From NCBI RefSeq assembly GCF_009690905.1, contig NZ_VOSW01000034.1:25542-89541 (forward strand): DNA of 64,000 nucleotides, given 5' to 3'. The translations under genes were made by a program, and so were the position numbers. This stretch comes from Paraburkholderia madseniana. Lineage in GTDB: Bacteria; Pseudomonadota; Gammaproteobacteria; Burkholderiales; Burkholderiaceae. Below, piece after piece: positions 38,727-46,941 of this stretch (position 1 is its first letter; each line of letters opens with the position of its first letter). The notes beneath the pieces were generated by a model, which worked only from the letters and a program-made list of their open reading frames with translations, was not told where the DNA came from and made no database searches.

Positions 38727-39641
38727 TCATTGCGCCGATTTCGCGTGAATCTCGGCGATATAGCCGCCCGGGAACTCGACGATCGCGGCGTCGCGCCCGT
38801 CCGAAGTAAACGGCGGCACGAGCACCTGCACGCTCGCGGCCTTCGCCTTCTCCAGCGTCGCGGCGAGATTCGGCACTTCGTAGCCGGTCACTTCCCGCCC
38901 AAACGGATAGGGCAGACGGCCATCAGTCACGAGCACGGTCATCTTGCCGAAGCCCGACTCGATACGAATGCGGCGATACGTGTCGTTCGGCCGGCCGATT
39001 TCGATACCGGGCGCGTTGCCCACATCGGACACCACCCGGCCGTGCGAGAACTTCACGAAAGCGTGAACCAGCTTGCGCATGTTTTGCGGCGACACATAGA
39101 CACGGTTCTCGGGAATGGTCTGCAGCGCATCGTAGTGCGGCGCCTGGGTATGCCAGTAGAGCTGCATCTTAAGGCCGCCAGGCCACGAGATGATGGCGTC
39201 GCGGCCGATCGGATCGGGGAACGTGTCGACGATCACGTCGGCGCCGAGCGCGCGCGCGGACTTCATCGCCGCGTCCATGTTGGTCACGAGGTAGCCCGTG
39301 CGCTCCTCGCCGAAAGGATACGGAATGGGCGTCTTGAAGCCGAACACGGAGATCGTGCCCGACGGCGTAAACACGAGCTGCGACATCGTCTGGCTCGGCG
39401 TTGGCGTGACCTGGAATACGCCCTGCTTCGACTTGTTGCCGCCAAACGTCGCGACGAAGCTATCGGTGAAGCGATCGAAGTCTTCCGCCGCAACGTACAC
39501 GTGCGTCGTATCGTACTGCGGACCGACGGCGACGTACGGCGGCAAGACGGCCGGTGTGGGTGGCGTCGCGAACGCAACCGGCGCGGCGACAAGACCGCTC
39601 GCGATCAGCACGGCGAGCAACGCAGAGCGAATCGTTTTCAT
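38727..39641 (-). CDS. Secreted two-domain VOC (glyoxalase-fold) protein
   Basis: AAGGA before the ATG at 39641 sets the start; the product is 304 residues. The signal peptide is MKTIRSALLAVLIASGLVAA with likely cleavage after AFA near 24. Two VOC-like repeats follow: TTHVYVAAEDFDRFTDSFVA near 45 with TGYLVTNMDAAMKSARALGA near 115, and NRVYVSPQNMRKLVHAFVKF near 178 with VTGYEVPNLAATLEKAKAAS near 252, ending FPGGYIAEIHAK. VOC proteins bind metals or small aromatic and aldehyde ligands; a periplasmic one is less usual. The substrate is unknown. Confidence 0.78.
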   Translation of the reverse strand: MKTIRSALLAVLIASGLVAAPVAFATPPTPAVLPPYVAVGPQYDTTHVYVAAEDFDRFTDSFVATFGGNKSKQGVFQVTPTPSQTMSQLVFTPSGTISVFGFKTPIPYPFGEERTGYLVTNMDAAMKSARALGADVIVDTFPDPIGRDAIISWPGGLKMQLYWHTQAPHYDALQTIPENRVYVSPQNMRKLVHAFVKFSHGRVVSDVGNAPGIEIGRPNDTYRRIRIESGFGKMTVLVTDGRLPYPFGREVTGYEVPNLAATLEKAKAASVQVLVPPFTSDGRDAAIVEFPGGYIAEIHAKSAQ

Positions 39642-39681
39642 GACGGAATTTCCTTGTTGTTTCATCGTTCTGTCTGATCAA

Positions 39682-40128
39682 TCAGGTGCGGCTGCCGCCG
39701 GCCGCACCTTTCGTATCGCCGAGCATGGTCGCGAGCACAAGCGCCGCGATCAGTCCCAGATGCTCGAAAAAACTGTTGAGCGCCATGAAGCGCGCGGCGC
39801 CGGTCTGGTTCCAGAAGTCGTTGGCGACCAGCATGGCGACGACGGTCAGCACACCGAGGCCGCCCGCGCCAATCCACGTGAAGCGGCGAAATACGACGCA
39901 TAGCGATCCGCCTATCTCGACCGCGACCGCCAGCGCTGCCCAGAGCGCGGGCGGGTGCAGGCCGAAATGCGCCTGCTCCGCGATTGCACTGTCGAAATGC
40001 AGCGCCTTGTTAAAGCCGCCGATCAGCCAGGCCGATACGAGCGCGAGGCGCACGAGCGGCCCGACCCATGCCTGCGCAAGCAGCGTGCGGACCCATGCCG
40101 GGTCGCTGCGGCCGGAGAATGCCGTCAC
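39682..40128 (-). CDS. DoxX-family membrane protein
   Basis: The likely start is the GTG at 40128, right after the amidohydrolase stop (TGACGTG), giving 148 residues; the frame itself is open to 40233. Four hydrophobic helices are visible (VGPLVRLALVSAWLIGGFNK near 23; LWAALAVAVEIGGSLCVVF near 61; GAGGLGVLTVVAMLVANDFW near 88; HLGLIAALVLATMLG near 120). The AWLIGGFNKALHF segment is typical of DoxX. DoxX proteins are small inner-membrane proteins tied to quinone or thiosulfate redox chemistry and redox stress; the exact role here is unknown. Confidence 0.78.
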   Translation of the reverse strand: MTAFSGRSDPAWVRTLLAQAWVGPLVRLALVSAWLIGGFNKALHFDSAIAEQAHFGLHPPALWAALAVAVEIGGSLCVVFRRFTWIGAGGLGVLTVVAMLVANDFWNQTGAARFMALNSFFEHLGLIAALVLATMLGDTKGAAGGSRT

Positions 40129-40129
40129 G

Positions 40130-42031
40130 TCAGATGGCCCAGCAGGAGCAACCGAGCGCGCCCCAGAAGCCCTTCGCATCCGCGGTCGGCAACGCGCGGC
40201 CCCATGCGCGCGCGTGTGCGTGGCCGTGCACATTGCACGCGCTCGCGCATCCGCACATCGCCGCGGTGGCCGCGCGCTGAAGCGGCGCGCCTTCGCGCTG
40301 CTGACTTACATCCCCACGACCCCAGCCGCCAAAGCCGCCGTACTGCCGCACCGGCGACCAGTCCGGCATCGCGGCCGGAATCGGCGCATCGTGCTGCGAG
40401 AACGGGCCCGCGCCCCAGACAATCTTGCCTCCCACCACCGTGAGCAACGCGGTGGTGCCGGCGATGTCGTCCTCGGCGCATGCGAAAAAGTCGCGGTCCG
40501 GCACCATCAGGTCCGCGAGCTGGCCGACTGCGATGCGGCCTTTCCTGCCTTCTTCGTTCGAGAACCAGGTGACGTACTCGGTCCACATACGCAGGGCCGT
40601 CTCACGGTCGAGCAGGTTGCGCTGCGGATACATCCGCAGACCCGCGACCGTCTTGCCGGTCACCAGCCACGCAAGCGACACCCAAGGGTTGTACGACGCC
40701 ACGCGCGTCGCATCGGTGCCGGCCGAGACCTTGATGCCCTTCTCCAGCATCTTCGCGACGGGCGGTGTGGCTTGCGCCGCCTCTGCGCCATAGCGCTCGA
40801 CGAAGTACTCGCCCTGGTAAGCCATCCGGTGCTGCACCGCGATGCCGCCGCCGAGCGCCGCGATACGATCCATCGAACGCTCGGAGACGGTTTCCGCGTG
40901 ATCGAAGAACCAGTTGAGGCCGGCGAGCGGAATGTCCTTGTCGACCTTCTCGAACACGTCGAGCGCGCGGCTGATGGTTTCGTCGTAGGTGGCGTGCAAC
41001 CGCCACGGCCAGCGATTCTGCGCGAGCACGCGCACCACGCCTTCCAGTTCGCCCTCCATCTCGGGCGCCATGTCGGGTCGCGCCACGCGAAAGTCCTCGA
41101 AGTCGGCAGCCGAAAAGACCAGCATCTCGCCTGCGCCGTTGTGGCGGAAGTAATCCGTGCCGTCGTGATACCGGGACATGCTGGTCCAGTTCACAAAGTC
41201 TTCCTTCTCGGCCTTCGGCTTTTGCGTAAACAGGTTGTATGCGACTCGAACCGTCATCTCGCCCGCGTCGTGCAGCTTGCGGATGACTTCGTAATCCTCC
41301 GGGAAGTTCTGCGAGCCGCCGCCCGCATCGATCGCGCCGGTCACGCCAAGGCGGTTGAGTTCGCGCATGAAATGGCGCGTCGAGTTGTACTGGTACTCGG
41401 GCGGCAGCTTCGGTCCTTTGGCAAGCGTCGCGTAGAGAATCGATGCATTCGGATTCGCAAGCAGGAGGCCGGTGGGATTGCCCGCGCCATCGCGCAGGAT
41501 CTTGCCTCCCGGCGGCTCCGGCGTGTCCTTCGTATAGCCGATCACACGCAGCGCGGCTGCGTTGAGCAGCGCTCGGTCGTACAAATGCAGGATGAACACG
41601 GGCGTATCGGGCGCCACCGCGTTGAGTTCCTCGATGCTCGGCAGGCGCTTCTCCTCGAACTGGTGCTCGGTAAAGCCGCCCACCACGCGCACCCATTGTG
41701 GCGCGGGTGTGATCGCGACCTGCTGCTTGAGCATTTCCATCGCCACGGCGAGCGAGCTCACGCCGTCCCAGCGCAGCTCCATGTTGTAGTTGAGGCCGCC
41801 GCGGATCAGATGCAGGTGATTGTCGATCAGGCCGGGCAGCGCGGGCCGGCCGCCCAGGTCGATGACCCGGGTCGAGCCGCCCGCGAGCGGCATCACATCG
41901 GCATCGCTGCCGACCGCGACGAAGCGGCCATCGGTCATTGCCACCGCGGTGGCGACCGGGTTCGAACGGTCCAGCGTCGTGAACCGTCCGTTATGCAGAA
42001 TGAGATCGGGTTGGGTGCCGGTAGCGCTCAT
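40130..42031 (-). CDS. Amidohydrolase family protein (YtcJ-like)
   Basis: The ATG at 42031 follows GAGGAG; the product is 633 residues. YtcJ-type features: an N-terminal beta-sandwich (PDLILHNGRFTTLDRSNPVA), the metal site GLIDNHLHLIRGGLNY near 78, LHATYDETISRALDVFEKVD near 342, WFFDHAETVSERSMDRIAAL near 370, SAGTDATRVASYNPWVSLAW near 435, and a C-terminal return of the sandwich (GRIAVGQLADLMVPDRDFFA). The last 45 residues hold CGCASAC, HGHAHA and GCSC, a possible extra metal-binding tail. It hydrolyses an amide or related bond in an unknown compound. No signal peptide is visible. Confidence 0.85.
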   Translation of the reverse strand: MSATGTQPDLILHNGRFTTLDRSNPVATAVAMTDGRFVAVGSDADVMPLAGGSTRVIDLGGRPALPGLIDNHLHLIRGGLNYNMELRWDGVSSLAVAMEMLKQQVAITPAPQWVRVVGGFTEHQFEEKRLPSIEELNAVAPDTPVFILHLYDRALLNAAALRVIGYTKDTPEPPGGKILRDGAGNPTGLLLANPNASILYATLAKGPKLPPEYQYNSTRHFMRELNRLGVTGAIDAGGGSQNFPEDYEVIRKLHDAGEMTVRVAYNLFTQKPKAEKEDFVNWTSMSRYHDGTDYFRHNGAGEMLVFSAADFEDFRVARPDMAPEMEGELEGVVRVLAQNRWPWRLHATYDETISRALDVFEKVDKDIPLAGLNWFFDHAETVSERSMDRIAALGGGIAVQHRMAYQGEYFVERYGAEAAQATPPVAKMLEKGIKVSAGTDATRVASYNPWVSLAWLVTGKTVAGLRMYPQRNLLDRETALRMWTEYVTWFSNEEGRKGRIAVGQLADLMVPDRDFFACAEDDIAGTTALLTVVGGKIVWGAGPFSQHDAPIPAAMPDWSPVRQYGGFGGWGRGDVSQQREGAPLQRAATAAMCGCASACNVHGHAHARAWGRALPTADAKGFWGALGCSCWAI

Positions 42032-42077
42032 GTGCGTCTCCTCACTTCGCTCAATTCGCAAAATTCGTTTGATTCAA

Positions 42078-42245
42078 TCAAAGACCGAGCAACTGCTTGA
42101 GCGTCGGGACGGCCAGAGCGCCGATCAACATGCCGAGCAAGCCGATGAGGGCAACCAGCGGCGGCGCCGGCGAGCGGACCTTGATCACGCTATAGATCAC
42201 GCCTATCAGCACGCCCGCACCCAGTGACACCAGATACGGTTTCAT
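42078..42245 (-). CDS. XapX-domain membrane protein (DUF1427), 55 aa
   Basis: The 55-residue protein begins MKPYLVSLGAGVLIGVIYSV and contains VRSPAPPLVALIGLLGMLIG. This RSPAPP..ALIGLLG core is the XapX signature, with two short membrane helices. It lies 46 bases before the amidohydrolase gene on the same strand. A longer XapX paralogue is encoded on the plus strand at 43446. Role unknown; such proteins often accompany transporters or porins. Confidence 0.85.
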   Translation of the reverse strand: MKPYLVSLGAGVLIGVIYSVIKVRSPAPPLVALIGLLGMLIGALAVPTLKQLLGL

Positions 42246-42481
42246 ATGATCACTCTCTCTGACAAATTAGCGTGCAGAACCGGGCGGTTCAGCTGTCCGG
42301 CGAAGCCAGGGCCGGCGCAAGCGAGGCGTCTGCGCTGAGGTGCTCGAGCCGCATGGCGTCGTGCGCATGAACACCCCGATTTCGTCCGGGTTGGACATGT
42401 CGCACTGCGCGCGTCACGGCGTTGCTCGACCTTCTCGTCGAGCATCTCGCTCACGTTCCGCAGACGGTGCGTGAGCGCGTC

Positions 42482-43168
42482 TTACTTCGCCGGCACGGCC
42501 GGCAGCGCCTCATGCGGCGTAGCCGTGCGCTGCGGCGCCTTGTGGACCATCGTGTAGGCATAGTCGATGCCCATGCCGTATGCGCCCGAGTGCTCCCTCG
42601 CGATTGCCATGATTTCGTCATAGGTCTCGCGGCGTGCCCAGTCGCGCTGCCATTCGAGCATGACCTGTTGCCACGTGACCGGCACGACGCCGGCCTGGGC
42701 CATGCGCTGCATCGCGAAATCGTGCGAATCCTTCGACATACCGCCCGACGCATCGGCCACCATGTAGATCTCGTAGTCGCCTTCGAGCATCGCGCAGAGC
42801 GCAAATGTCGTATTGCAGACTTCCGTCCACAGACCCGACACGATCACCTTCTTGCGCCCGTTCGCGGCCAGCGCGTCACGCACTTTCTGGTCGTCCCACG
42901 AGTTCATCGACGTGCGCTCGAGCAGCTTCATGCCCGGAAACACGTCGAGCAGTTCGGGATAGGTAAACCCCGAGAAGCCTTCCGACTCGACGGTCGTGAT
43001 CGTGGTCGGAATCTTGAACACCTTGGCCGCCTTGGCCAGCCCGACGACGTTGTTCTTCAGCATCTGGCGGTCAATCGAATGTACGCCGAAGGCCATCTGT
43101 GGCTGCTGATCGATGAAGATGAGCTGGCTGTTCTGCGGGGTGAGTACTTCAAGCTTCGGATTGCTCAT
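42482..43168 (-). CDS. Isochorismatase-family hydrolase (YcaC-like)
   Basis: The ATG at 43168 has AAGGAGA upstream, giving 228 residues. Family features are QLIFIDQQPQMAFGVHSIDR with Asp20, and IVSGLWTEVCNTTFALCAML with Cys118, the expected nucleophile, in the same positions as in YcaC. The usual lysine near 84 appears replaced by Arg85. VADASGGMSKDSHDFAMQRM near 138 is also YcaC-like. These enzymes hydrolyse amides such as nicotinamide-like compounds; the natural substrate of YcaC is unknown. It is followed by XapX and the amidohydrolase, 236 bases away. Confidence 0.88.
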   Translation of the reverse strand: MSNPKLEVLTPQNSQLIFIDQQPQMAFGVHSIDRQMLKNNVVGLAKAAKVFKIPTTITTVESEGFSGFTYPELLDVFPGMKLLERTSMNSWDDQKVRDALAANGRKKVIVSGLWTEVCNTTFALCAMLEGDYEIYMVADASGGMSKDSHDFAMQRMAQAGVVPVTWQQVMLEWQRDWARRETYDEIMAIAREHSGAYGMGIDYAYTMVHKAPQRTATPHEALPAVPAK

Positions 43169-43445
43169 GACATGTATCTCCTTCGGTGCGGAGAAAACAA
43201 AACCTCGCCTCGCCGGCGTGACCGCGAGGAGTCCGATATCCATTGCGCTGGGGCATGCGTCGTCCAGCGTTAACATTTAATACTAAACCCGGCAAAAGAA
43301 CACCCCGAAAAATGAGTGCGATTCCGAGAATTGCACCTTTAAGTGAACTTAACTACTCTTCCCTTACTCGATCAGACCCGAAACGCTTGTGAACAATCTG
43401 TTGAGCAGCGCCTGTCGCCGGCCGACTGTCAAGGAGACTCGCATC

Positions 43446-43721
43446 ATGAAGCCGTATATCCTCTCGTTCCTTGCCGGAATTCTTGCCGGCATCGTTTACA
43501 GCGCGATCGGCGTGCAGTCGCCGGCGCCGCCCACCGTGGCACTGGCGGGCCTGCTCGGCATTCTGGCCGGCGAGCAGATCCTCCCCGTCGCACGTCGAAT
43601 GCTATTGGGCGTCAAGCTCAAAGCGGCATGGAGCGAAGCGAAGTGCAGCCAGCACATGTTCGGCCCACTGCCCGGCGGCCACGTTTCCGATGTAGCCGCA
43701 AAGGACAAGCAACCATCGTGA
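43446..43721 (+). CDS. XapX-domain protein (DUF1427), 91 aa
   Basis: AAGGAG precedes the ATG at 43446. The first 55 residues repeat the XapX pattern (MKPYILSFLAGILAGIVYSA, VQSPAPPTVALAGLLGILAG), and about 35 extra residues follow: KLKAAWSEAKCSQHMFGPLP. It is probably a two-helix membrane protein with a soluble tail. It is divergent from the isochorismatase gene and 49 bases before the antiporter gene, which suggests co-transcription. Function unknown. Confidence 0.83.
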   Translation: MKPYILSFLAGILAGIVYSAIGVQSPAPPTVALAGLLGILAGEQILPVARRMLLGVKLKAAWSEAKCSQHMFGPLPGGHVSDVAAKDKQPS

Positions 43722-43770
43722 CCCATCATCCTTCACACAATTCCGTGCTGCACAATCTGCCTGCACGCGG

Positions 43771-44883
43771 ATGAGCAACGTCGAGTTCTTTCATTACCTG
43801 CTGTTGTTGATCTGCGGTGCGGGCGCACTCACCTGGCTCGCCGAGCGCGTTGCGATCCCGCCCGCCGTCGTGCTGCTGCTCGGTGGCTGCGTGATCGCGG
43901 TCGCGGGCAAGCGCGTGCCCGAGATGGACCCGAACCTGATGCTCGCGGCCGTGTTGCCGCCGCTCTTGATGTCGAGTTCGTTCTACACGGCATGGAAGGA
44001 ATTCCGCGAGGAGCTCGGCACGATCGTTTCTCTTGTGCTGGGCGCAGTGACGGTCACGACCGCCGCGGTCGCCGTTGCCGTGCATGCGTTCAACCCGGGC
44101 CTGCCCTGGGCCGCATGCTTCGCGCTGGGCGTGATCGTCTTCATCCTGATCGGCCTCGCGCTGCACGGCATCCTGGCGCGCGTGAATTACGACGTCGCCG
44201 TCTTGATGGCCGGCTTGTGTGTCGCGCTGCCTGCAACAGCGACTGCGATTGCGGTCCGCCTCCTGTGGGTGTGTGCTGCGATCTGGTTGCCGAGCCGCAT
44301 GCTCGCGAAGCGTACGGGCAACCCGCCGTGGTCGGCCGGCGAAGCCGTCGTGCTGGGATGGTCGGGCATGCGCGGCGTCGTGAGTCTCGCGGCCGCTCTC
44401 GCGTTGCCAGGCAATTTCCCGGGCCGCGACCTGATCGTCTTCAGTACCTTCCTGCTCATCATTGCGACGCTCGTCGTACAGGGCAGCAGTCTCGCGCCGC
44501 TCATCCGTCTGCTGAAGCTGCGCCCGGTCGCGCGACAGACCATGTCCGAGCACGAGACGCGTGCGCGCACCTTTGGGGCTTCGCTCGCCGTACTCGAAGA
44601 GATGGGCAAGCACGCGTCCGGTATCGAACGCGCAGCGCTCGAGCGGCTGCTCGCCGAATACCGGATCCGCGTCGCGGCGAACGAAAACGCGCATGCGCTG
44701 GGAGTGGAACGGATCGAAGACCGCGCGCACTTTCTGCGTATCGAACTCAAGCTGGTCAGTGTGTCGCGCGAGGCGCTCCTTGGCCTGCATCGCGACGGCA
44801 AGGTCGACGATGGGGTCTTGCATCGCATCGAATCCGAACTCGATCTCGAAGAGCTTCGCCTGTTGCGCCTGCTCGAACCGTAA
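43771..44883 (+). CDS. CPA1-type Na+/H+ antiporter lacking its central membrane region
   Basis: The 370-residue protein has a normal N-terminus (LLLLICGAGALTWLAERVAI; EMDPNLMLAAVLPPLLMSSS with YTAWKEFRE) and a normal C-terminal half (GEAVVLGWSGMRGVVSLAAA; STFLLIIATLVVQGSSLAPL; a cytoplasmic helical tail). Full-length relatives are about 530-550 residues. Around 44131-44145 the frame passes directly from FALGVIV, where relatives continue with the SPPDAVA motif, to FILIGLALH, which belongs after helix 8. About 160 residues are missing, including the conserved aspartates and EGESLVNDA. The reading frame is kept. Transport activity is unlikely; I regard it as an in-frame deletion derivative. Confidence 0.82.
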   Translation: MSNVEFFHYLLLLICGAGALTWLAERVAIPPAVVLLLGGCVIAVAGKRVPEMDPNLMLAAVLPPLLMSSSFYTAWKEFREELGTIVSLVLGAVTVTTAAVAVAVHAFNPGLPWAACFALGVIVFILIGLALHGILARVNYDVAVLMAGLCVALPATATAIAVRLLWVCAAIWLPSRMLAKRTGNPPWSAGEAVVLGWSGMRGVVSLAAALALPGNFPGRDLIVFSTFLLIIATLVVQGSSLAPLIRLLKLRPVARQTMSEHETRARTFGASLAVLEEMGKHASGIERAALERLLAEYRIRVAANENAHALGVERIEDRAHFLRIELKLVSVSREALLGLHRDGKVDDGVLHRIESELDLEELRLLRLLEP

Positions 44884-44921
44884 AGGCTGCGCGCCGGGCG
44901 CGTCGCCTTCGAAGCTTCAAT

Positions 44922-45237
44922 TCACGGCATCCCGATCGATGCGCGATCCGCCACCCGTTCAACTCGCCGCACCTGATTCGAATCACCTGAAGCGAGAAAC
45001 AAAGCAGCTTTGGCAACTTCGTCGGCTTCCCTCATGCGTCCCATCGGGATGGTAAATAAAATCCTCGCAATAGCGTCCGCAGGCTGCTGGCCAATGATCG
45101 GCGTATCAATTGGCCCCGATGGCCCTCACGGCTTCGTCGAGCTCTTTCTGGCGACGGCCGGTGATGAAGACGTAGGCGCCCTCGGCGACAAGGAGCTTCG
45201 CGTGGGTAAAGGAAATCGCCTCAATGAAACGGGCGAG
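44922..45237 (-). pseudogene. Short-chain dehydrogenase remnant with internal deletion
   Basis: On the minus strand, AKLLVAEGAYVFITGRRQKE followed by LDEAVRAIGAN matches the N-terminal Rossmann part of an SDR (without the TGxxxGIG loop). After a stop, another frame reads TPIIGQQPADAIARILFTIP, then GRMREADEVAKAALFLAS, the C-terminal part of the same kind of protein. The catalytic centre (SYK) is absent. It is a deletion remnant lying between the antiporter and the oxidoreductase gene. Confidence 0.7.
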
Positions 45238-45271
45238 CCTGGGAGCCGCGAATATCCGCTTGTCATATCGG

Positions 45272-46240
45272 TCACATCGTTAAAATAACTTTGCCAAACG
45301 GCCGATCCTCTATCAGGTGACGCAAGGCTTCGCGTGCTTCAGCGAGGGGATAGACCCGCTCGACGATCGGCTTGACTGATCCGCTTACGACTAACGGAAT
45401 GATGTGCTGCCACGCAGTGGCGATCGCGGCCGGTGACTGGGCGAACAGGGAGAAGCCGGCCATCCGCGCGCGCTTCCAGATGAGGTCCGTGACATCGATC
45501 GTGGTTTTACGTCCTGCGGAGTAGCCCAACGTGATCAGGACACCGCCGTGACCCAGGCTGCTCAACGCCTCACTCGTCACAGCGCTGCCGATGCTCTCGA
45601 TGACGATATCGACGCCCTTGCCGGCCGTTATTCGACGAACGCCGTCAGCGAGACCTTCCTCGGTGAGGTCAATCACGTCCTCGAAGCCAAGTTCGCGCGC
45701 TCTCGCGGCTTTCGCCGCGCTGCCCGCCGTGGAGATCACCTTGCCGGCGCCCTGCGCCCGTGCGAGCTGATAGGTCGCGTTGCCGACCGACCCGCCGATT
45801 CCTGGAGCCAGCACCGTCATGCCCGGCTTGAACCCGGCGTCGGTGAGGCTGATCTGTGCGGTCAGATAAGCCACCGGCATGCTGGCCGCGATGACGTCGC
45901 CGATCGAGTCAGGCGACGCCAGATGTTCCGGTCTCACCAGCAGCCATTCCTGCCATGCGCCATTCTCGCCAACGCCGTAGGGCCCGGTGAACATCACGCG
46001 GCTTCCCACCGCGAGCCCGGAGTCGCCTGCGTCCTCGACGACACCGACGCCCTCGTTGCCGAGCACCAGCGGCGCCTTGGCTCGAGGGTGTCCACCCGAC
46101 AGGAGCGTGTATTCGAGGGGCGTGACACCAGCAGCCGTCACACGAACCAGCACCCTGCCCTTCGCCGGTTGCGGCTTGGGTAATTCAATCTGCCGCAACC
46201 CGTCATAGCCCGAAAAGGTTTCCGCTTCGATCACACGCAT
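45272..46240 (-). CDS. Zinc-type alcohol dehydrogenase / NADPH:quinone oxidoreductase family
   Basis: A 322-residue MDR-family enzyme without the structural zinc region, so closer to quinone oxidoreductases. It has the N-terminal GroES-like domain (VLVRVTAAGVTPLEYTLLSG near 30; APLVLGNEGVGVVEDAGDSG near 56) and the nucleotide-binding motif TVLAPGIGGSVGNATYQLA near 142. AGGA sits seven bases before the ATG. It is divergent from the TetR gene across a 97-base region with two operator-like boxes, one overlapping its -35/-10 region, so repression by TetR is likely. Substrate is probably an enone, quinone or aldehyde. Confidence 0.87.
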   Translation of the reverse strand: MRVIEAETFSGYDGLRQIELPKPQPAKGRVLVRVTAAGVTPLEYTLLSGGHPRAKAPLVLGNEGVGVVEDAGDSGLAVGSRVMFTGPYGVGENGAWQEWLLVRPEHLASPDSIGDVIAASMPVAYLTAQISLTDAGFKPGMTVLAPGIGGSVGNATYQLARAQGAGKVISTAGSAAKAARARELGFEDVIDLTEEGLADGVRRITAGKGVDIVIESIGSAVTSEALSSLGHGGVLITLGYSAGRKTTIDVTDLIWKRARMAGFSLFAQSPAAIATAWQHIIPLVVSGSVKPIVERVYPLAEAREALRHLIEDRPFGKVILTM

Positions 46241-46253
46241 TGGTATATCCTAT

Positions 46254-46306
46254 AAAGTAACAGACCTGTAACTTTCATACTAGGTACCGATCTGTTACTT
46301 TGTCAA
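46254..46306. promoter_or_regulatory. TetR operator pair and promoter of the oxidoreductase gene
   Basis: Box 1 (46254-46275) is a near-perfect palindrome with arms AAAGTAACAG and CTGTAACTTT around AC. Box 2 (46280-46301) has the same half on the minus strand (AAAGTAACAG followed by ATCGGTACC). On the minus strand TTGACA (46301-46306) and TAGTAT (46277-46282) are 18 bases apart, so box 2 fills the spacer of the oxidoreductase promoter and box 1 lies over its start region. Two more copies occur at 48329-48380. Confidence 0.75.
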
Positions 46307-46337
46307 CCAGAAAATCGAATCAAAGGAGTTTGCGGAT

Positions 46338-46931
46338 ATGAAGGCAGGAGCCAGACCTCGGCGGGGAGCCCCGCCCAAGGGCGAAGTGAGCGCGCGCGAG
46401 CGGATCCTCGCGACGGCAAGCGATCTGTTCTACCGCGAGGGCATACGTGCCATCGGCGTCGACACGGTCGTCGAGCAATCCGGGGTGTCGAAGACGAGCC
46501 TCTATCGCGTATTCGACTCCAAGGACGCTTTGATCTGCGCTTTCGCCGCCGAGAAAGATCGGTTGTTCTGGGCGTGGTGGGATGACGTTGAAAAGAAGCA
46601 CGCCGATGACCCGCGCGCTTTGCTGCAGGCGCTGCTATCTGGAATCGCGAAACGGATTGCGCACCCCGCCTTTCGTGGCTGCCCCTTTCTTAATCTGATG
46701 GCGGAGTTTCCCGACGACAACCATCCTGGCCGGGTTATCGCCCGAGACAACAAAGAGGAAATGCAGGCGAGGCTCGCAGCGATCGTCGCCAAGCTGGGTG
46801 TTAGTAATCCCAACCGCACCGCGTCTCAGATAGCACTGGTCATCAACGGCGCGTATGTCACTGGTTCGATAGCGGAGTCGGCCAATCTGAAGGGCGACCT
46901 CATTGACGCCGCCACGAAGTTGTTGGTCTAG
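46338..46931 (+). CDS. TetR-family transcription repressor
   Basis: AAGGAG precedes the ATG; the product is 197 residues. The N-terminal helix-turn-helix reads RERILATASDLFYREGIRAI, then GVDTVVEQSGVSKTSLYRVF near residues 40-59, typical of TetR. The C-terminal ligand domain has HPAFRGCPFLNLMAEFPDDN near 112, seen in repressors that respond to electrophiles or quinones; the Cys could act as sensor. It is divergent from the oxidoreductase gene. Four operator-like boxes around it suggest it controls that gene, itself and the MaoC unit. Confidence 0.9.
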   Translation: MKAGARPRRGAPPKGEVSARERILATASDLFYREGIRAIGVDTVVEQSGVSKTSLYRVFDSKDALICAFAAEKDRLFWAWWDDVEKKHADDPRALLQALLSGIAKRIAHPAFRGCPFLNLMAEFPDDNHPGRVIARDNKEEMQARLAAIVAKLGVSNPNRTASQIALVINGAYVTGSIAESANLKGDLIDAATKLLV

Positions 46932-46941
46932 TCGAACGCGA

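Noticed and set aside
37593..39677. Plus-strand frame of 694 codons
   Set aside because: It is antisense to the porin and VOC genes, both with signal peptides and good starts.
42246..42481. Possible SDR-like scrap (QCDMSNPDEIGV) on the minus strand between XapX and the hydrolase
   Set aside because: The match is too short and no other SDR motif is nearby.
45010..45288. Plus-strand 92-codon frame
   Set aside because: The minus strand carries recognisable SDR pieces; the plus frame has no family features.
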